A stretch of DNA of 47,906 bases, from NCBI GenBank assembly GCA_903923395.1, contig CAIXXM010000005.1:1-47906 (forward strand). Direction: 5' to 3'. Below the pieces are notes generated by a model. That model ran no database searches. It was not told the origin of the DNA and saw only the letters and a program-made list of their open reading frames with translations. Made by a program: the position numbers and the translations under genes. Below, piece by piece: positions 44,764-47,906 of the stretch; the stretch's first letter is position 1; each line of letters opens with the position of its first letter. Source of the DNA: an uncultured Acidobacteriia bacterium (GTDB taxonomy: Bacteria > Acidobacteriota > Terriglobia > Bryobacterales > Bryobacteraceae).

Positions 44764-45451
44764 CAGCTCCGCAAACCCCCAGCCCAAATAAGACGAAAGT
44801 TCCGGGCTCCGGTGTTGCCGCAACACCCGTCGACGCCACGGTGAAGTTGTCAAACCCGCCATATTGGGAACTTGCGCCCAGGCCAAGCGTCCGGAATTGG
44901 AAGGAATCGACAGCCTGCGTGGAGACGAAACCAACGAAGGCAGCGCTCGTGGTGGTGTCGGCAGTGAAGATGAACTGCGTGTCCGTGCCGCCCGTCCAAA
45001 CATCCAGTTGCACCTGCCCCACGCGATTCCCGTCGGTCCCGGTCACGGTCAGATCCGTACCGAACGCGTAGGTATTCACCGGCAGCACCGCTTCCAGATA
45101 TCCGGAAGGCGTGCCACTGGAGTCAAAGTAGCCGAACCGGTCTCCCTGCAAGGTGTCTCCGGTCCCCCAATTGAAGATGGCGTTGAGATAACTGTAGGTG
45201 CTTGAGGTGACCAGCGTGGCACCGCAACGAACGGCCCCGCCCGCAGCGGCGCCAATAAAATGAACGCCGTTCAGAGTCAAGTTGCCGCAGGTGTCGAAAT
45301 AACCACCGGCGGGCGCGATCCCCTCAAACGTGGTCACTTGCGGATTCTGAGTATTAGCGTAAAAACCGGCCCTGGTGGTGTAAACCACGATTTCCGCCCG
45401 CAAGGCGGTGGCGAGGGCAAAAAGAACCATCACCCGAAAAGTTCCGGTCAT
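44708..45451 (-). CDS. PEP-CTERM sorting-domain protein
   Basis: This protein has about 247 residues from the ATG at 45451 (MTGTFRVMVLFALATALRA), which has GGAGG nine bases upstream; a longer frame to 45493 lacks support. The signal peptide is followed by a beta-rich domain (TTFEGIAPAGGYFDTCGNLTLNGVHF; QLDVWTGGTDTQFIFTADT), and the C-terminus has the sorting tripartite tag TPEPGTFVLFGLGVCGAVIRRW. A 13-residue tail after the RR is unusual, since such tags normally end within a few basic residues. The tail overlaps the 3' end of moaA, so the original stop may have been lost. Exosortase is not in the window. Confidence 0.8.
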   Translation of the reverse strand: MTGTFRVMVLFALATALRAEIVVYTTRAGFYANTQNPQVTTFEGIAPAGGYFDTCGNLTLNGVHFIGAAAGGAVRCGATLVTSSTYSYLNAIFNWGTGDTLQGDRFGYFDSSGTPSGYLEAVLPVNTYAFGTDLTVTGTDGNRVGQVQLDVWTGGTDTQFIFTADTTTSAAFVGFVSTQAVDSFQFRTLGLGASSQYGGFDNFTVASTGVAATPEPGTFVLFGLGVCGAVIRRWSTSASAAARILRS

Positions 45452-45501
45452 GGGAACGAACCTCCGAACAGAACCAGCGCAAATTCGATCCATATCAGGA
45501 C

Positions 45502-45536
45502 AAAAAAAACGCAGGTTCTGGCGTGGGGCCTGCCGT
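45502..45536 (-). terminator. Rho-independent terminator downstream of pgi
   Basis: Read on the minus strand, GGCAGG and CCTGC form a short stem with a 13-base loop, extended outwards by ACG/CGT with one bulge. A run of eight T (A-run at 45502-45509 on the plus strand) follows. It lies 60-95 bases after the pgi stop and in front of the PEP-CTERM gene leader, so it most likely ends pgi transcription. Confidence 0.55.
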
Positions 45537-45595
45537 CCATGGATATGGAAGGCAAGCCCGCACTGTACGAATCCCTACCGCGAGGCCCCGGTCCG

Positions 45596-47236
45596 TTACT
45601 TCGCCGTTCCGCGAAGGCTGCGGTAGTGCCGGATCAAGGCATTCGTGGAACTGTCATGCTTCAAATCCGGTTCGCCAGCGGCTTCCAGTTCCGGAACAAT
45701 CTTTTCCGCCAGAACTTTGCCCAGTTCCACGCCCCATTGATCAAAACAATCGATCTGCCAGATGGTTCCCTGGGTGAAGACGCTGTGTTCATACAGGGCA
45801 ACCAGCTTGCCCAGCATCTCCGGCGTCAGCGCCTTGGCGAGGATCGTCGTCGATGGCCGGTTGCCCTCAAAAGTGCGGTGCGGCACGAGCCATTCCGCGG
45901 TGCCGGCGGCTCTAAGTTCTTCCGGCGTGCGGCCAAACGCGAGGGCCTCGGCCTGTGCGAAAACATTGGCGAGCAGCAGATCATGATGGTTGTTGCCCAG
46001 GTTGTGCAGCGCCTCGCCAAACGCGATGAAGTCGCAAGGGATGAGCTTCGTACCCTGATGGATGAGCTGATAAAAAGAGTGCTGTCCATTGGTGCCGGGC
46101 TCGCCCCAGTAGACCGGACCGGTCTGATAATCGACGCGCGTTCCGTCCAGCGTGACCTGCTTGCCTGTGCTCTCCATGGTCAACTGCTGCAGATAGGCGG
46201 GAAAGCGCTTCAAATATTGCTCGTACGGCAACACCGCGACGGTCTGCGCATCGAAGAAGCAGTTGTACCAAACCACCAGGAGCCCCATCAACACGGGCAG
46301 ATTGCTTTCGAAAGGAGCCGTCCGGAAGTGCTCATCCATGGCATGAAATCCAGAGAGCATTTCCGTGAACCGTTCGGGGCCAATCGAAATCATTGTGGAA
46401 AGGCCGATCGCGGAGTCCATCGAGTAGCGGCCGCCAACCCAATCCCAGAAGCCAAACATGTTCGCGCTGTCGATGCCGAACTCCTCGACTTTGACGCGGT
46501 TGGTGGAGACTGCCACGAAGTGCCGGGCGACGGCTGCTTCATCGCCGAGTTGCTGGAGTGCCCACTTCCGCGCCGTGTGGGCGTTCGCCATGGTCTCGAG
46601 CGTGGTGAACGTCTTCGAGCAGACGATGAAGAGCGTCTCATCGGCGTTGAGGCCATGCGTCGCTTCGGCAAAGTCGGTGCCGTCCACGTTTGAGACGAAA
46701 CGGAAATCGAGGTCGCGCTGACTGTAGTTCTTCAGTGCTTCATAGGCCATGACTGGTCCCAAATCAGAGCCGCCGATGCCAATATTGACGACGTTGCGAA
46801 TGCGTTTGCCGGTAAATCCCTTCCATGCGCCGCTGCGGACCTGTTCGGCGAACCCGGCCATTTTTTCGAGCACGGCATGAACATCTGGAACTACGTCCAC
46901 GCCATCGACAAAAATCTGTTTTCCCTTGGGGGCGCGCAAGGCGGTATGCAGGACGGCGCGCTTCTCGGTGACGTTGATTTTCTCGCCGGAGAACATGGCG
47001 TCGATGTGCTGGCGAAGGCCGGATTGTTCGGCAAGTTCAACCAGCAACCGGACCGTTTCCGGGGTGATGCGGTGCTTCGAATAATCGAAGTAGAGTCCAA
47101 GTGCCTGGACTGTGAACCGCTCATTGCGCTGGGGATCATCGGCAAACAGTTGCCGCAGGGGAATGTTTGCCAGTTCAGAGAAATGCTGGGTCAGCGCGGA
47201 CCATGCCGGCAGGTTGCGAAGGTTCGAATTTGCCAT
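45596..47236 (-). CDS. pgi: Glucose-6-phosphate isomerase
   Basis: This 546-residue enzyme interconverts glucose-6-phosphate and fructose-6-phosphate in glycolysis and gluconeogenesis. The family signatures are present: [13 protein letters not shown] (phosphate binding), [18 protein letters not shown] (catalytic region) and [20 protein letters not shown]. The glutamate in DWVGGRYS...-TAEWLV and the late catalytic lysine region ([16 protein letters not shown]) are also seen. The length is that of the proteobacterial/eukaryotic type. It is monocistronic, with a likely terminator at 45502-45536. Confidence 0.95.
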   Translation of the reverse strand: MANSNLRNLPAWSALTQHFSELANIPLRQLFADDPQRNERFTVQALGLYFDYSKHRITPETVRLLVELAEQSGLRQHIDAMFSGEKINVTEKRAVLHTALRAPKGKQIFVDGVDVVPDVHAVLEKMAGFAEQVRSGAWKGFTGKRIRNVVNIGIGGSDLGPVMAYEALKNYSQRDLDFRFVSNVDGTDFAEATHGLNADETLFIVCSKTFTTLETMANAHTARKWALQQLGDEAAVARHFVAVSTNRVKVEEFGIDSANMFGFWDWVGGRYSMDSAIGLSTMISIGPERFTEMLSGFHAMDEHFRTAPFESNLPVLMGLLVVWYNCFFDAQTVAVLPYEQYLKRFPAYLQQLTMESTGKQVTLDGTRVDYQTGPVYWGEPGTNGQHSFYQLIHQGTKLIPCDFIAFGEALHNLGNNHHDLLLANVFAQAEALAFGRTPEELRAAGTAEWLVPHRTFEGNRPSTTILAKALTPEMLGKLVALYEHSVFTQGTIWQIDCFDQWGVELGKVLAEKIVPELEAAGEPDLKHDSSTNALIRHYRSLRGTAK

Positions 47237-47422
47237 TTTGTCTATCCGGCTTCAGTGTACCGGGTCTTGAGGCGGTTCGAAAGCGGTTGGGGGAAGGGCG
47301 GGATGGAGAAGGACGAGAAGGGTTACGAAGATCAATCGCAGTGAGCTTAGGTCAGGGGTTTCCAGCTCTCTGACTGTGAGATTCGCCCGCCCCCGCCCCG
47401 CCTTACCGCGGAGAGCACTTTT

Positions 47423-47791
47423 CCGTGGCTGGATATGGTTCTTGACTGCTTCGTTAGAAGCTTTGGCTTCTGCCAAGTCCTGGGTGCTATACGGTACAGT
47501 TCTGTAACGGAAATTCCAACTCAGATTCAGGAGGTCCTTATAGTCATCGCGGATAGGTGTAGCACGTCATTACGACCGAGGTCATCGTTCATCTGGTGAT
47601 GGTCCCGGCATCTGGTGATGGTCCCGGCGGTAGAAGTTGTGCTTGGCGTGGCAGGACTCGACATAGTGAAGAGCGGAATAGAAAAGCGCTGTCAACGCCC
47701 AGCCAATGGCGGTCGGAGTCAGAGGAGACCATGAATCCGCGAAGATACGATTATTTCTGGCTTTCGCGAGATGTTCATCCTTGGTTGGCAT
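47423..47791 (-). pseudogene. HEPN-domain protein, broken by a 19-bp tandem duplication and a second frameshift
   Basis: The intact 5' part reads MPTKDEHLAKARNNRIFADSWSP-x7-GWALTALFYSALHYVESCHAK, the N-terminus of a known HEPN-like family of about 120 residues. The frame then ends at 47582 after a tandem duplication. Removing one copy restores the frame through NDDLGRNDVL; a second shift is then needed to reach RDDYKDLLNLSWNFRYR-x3-YS-x2-DLAEAKA and VKNHI, the usual C-terminal core of this family, near 47430. Two lesions make it a degraded gene. HEPN proteins are often RNases or parts of toxin-antitoxin or abortive-infection systems. An unrelated open stretch continues to 47252. Confidence 0.78.
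47590..47627 (+). repeat. Perfect 19-bp tandem duplication (CATCTGGTGATGGTCCCGG)
   Basis: The 19-base unit occurs twice, back to back, at 47590-47608 and 47609-47627, without mismatch. Its length is not a multiple of three, so it shifts the reading frame of the HEPN gene. The perfect identity suggests a recent event such as replication slippage. Confidence 0.95.
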
Positions 47792-47861
47792 CTGCTGTCA
47801 GCCGAGGAGTTGAGCAAAGTTGGTGTGAACGGGAGGTTCAGGAAGGGAAAGCAGTTAGAAG

Positions 47862-47906
47862 TGGTGCGCCCGGCATGATTCGAACATGCGACCTTTTGGT
47901 TCGTAG
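47862..47906 (-). tRNA. tRNA-Arg(ACG), 3' part; 5' part beyond window
   Basis: Read on the minus strand, the visible part is an anticodon loop CTACGAA with anticodon ACG, a CCAAA stem arm and a variable loop AGGTC. The T-arm is GCATG-TTCGAAT-CATGC, followed by acceptor strand CGGGCGC, discriminator A and an encoded CCA. The segment GGTC-x5-TTCGAATC matches the general form of bacterial tRNA-Arg(ACG). The D-arm and 5' acceptor strand lie outside the window, so the full cloverleaf could not be confirmed. Bases 47792-47861 between it and the HEPN pseudogene hold no gene that I can see. Confidence 0.85.

Noticed and set aside
45260-46693. 477-residue open frame antisense to pgi
   Set aside because: It lies opposite well-supported pgi codons and has composition typical of a mirror frame.
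1-47906. CRISPR array or prophage
   Set aside because: No regularly spaced repeats and no phage structural, integrase or lysis genes were seen.

Overview
The window is high-GC, gene-dense bacterial DNA, most likely from an Acidobacteriota genome of the Bryobacter/Solibacter type. That assignment is an inference. It rests on three large TonB-dependent receptors with an N-terminal carboxypeptidase-regulatory-like domain, an SBBP-repeat surface protein, a MerR-TPR fusion, a thioredoxin-fold protein with a Cys-rich N-terminal motif, a PEP-CTERM protein and several ECF sigma/zinc-finger anti-sigma pairs. No 16S gene is present to confirm it.

Layout, left to right. The left edge (1-38) looks like the first codons of an IS1380-type transposase. 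An ABC importer pair (136-1661) follows, then alanine racemase, an Oar-like TonB receptor (2802-5708), an SBBP-repeat surface protein, rsmA, an ECF sigma/anti-sigma pair (9307-10667) and an ALDH7-type aldehyde dehydrogenase. Next is an overlapping pair (12272-16247) of a TIM-barrel glycosidase-like protein and a TPR/beta-barrel outer-membrane protein, which looks like part of an exopolysaccharide export system. A small secreted protein with a clear terminator, a PIN/Phd toxin-antitoxin pair and an amino-acid permease come after it.

From 19.2 to 25.1 kb lie two small Cys-containing secreted proteins (one only 46 aa, with three CC pairs), a TonB receptor, and a divergent four-gene run of sigma factor, HEAT-repeat anti-sigma factor and two DUF4097 proteins. 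An endonuclease III-like protein with atypical catalytic positions, a [2Fe-2S] ferredoxin, a DUF2061 membrane protein and a second PIN/Phd pair follow. An operon of DUF2760 plus two divergent Hsp70 homologues (27.1-32.0 kb) is next, then a DsbA-like protein, a small membrane protein, a third TonB receptor, a DUF433/DUF5615 toxin-antitoxin pair, the MerR-TPR regulator and aconitase.

The right part holds a tightly coupled run (41.1-44.8 kb) of Zn-ribbon protein, CbiX/SirB chelatase, ferredoxin-NADP reductase, NadA and MoaA, devoted to iron-sulfur, tetrapyrrole and cofactor chemistry. A PEP-CTERM protein, glucose-6-phosphate isomerase, a HEPN-domain pseudogene broken by a 19-bp tandem duplication, and the 3' part of a tRNA-Arg(ACG) complete it.

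Housekeeping genes (alr, rsmA, acnA, nadA, moaA, pgi) are interleaved with envelope, signalling and toxin-antitoxin genes. I see no CRISPR array, prophage or large biosynthetic cluster. The least explained items are the CCNG metallothionein-like peptide, the Hsp70/Hsp70/DUF2760 trio, the two-gene glycosidase/TPR-barrel locus and the sigma/HEAT/DUF4097 locus facing a TonB receptor.
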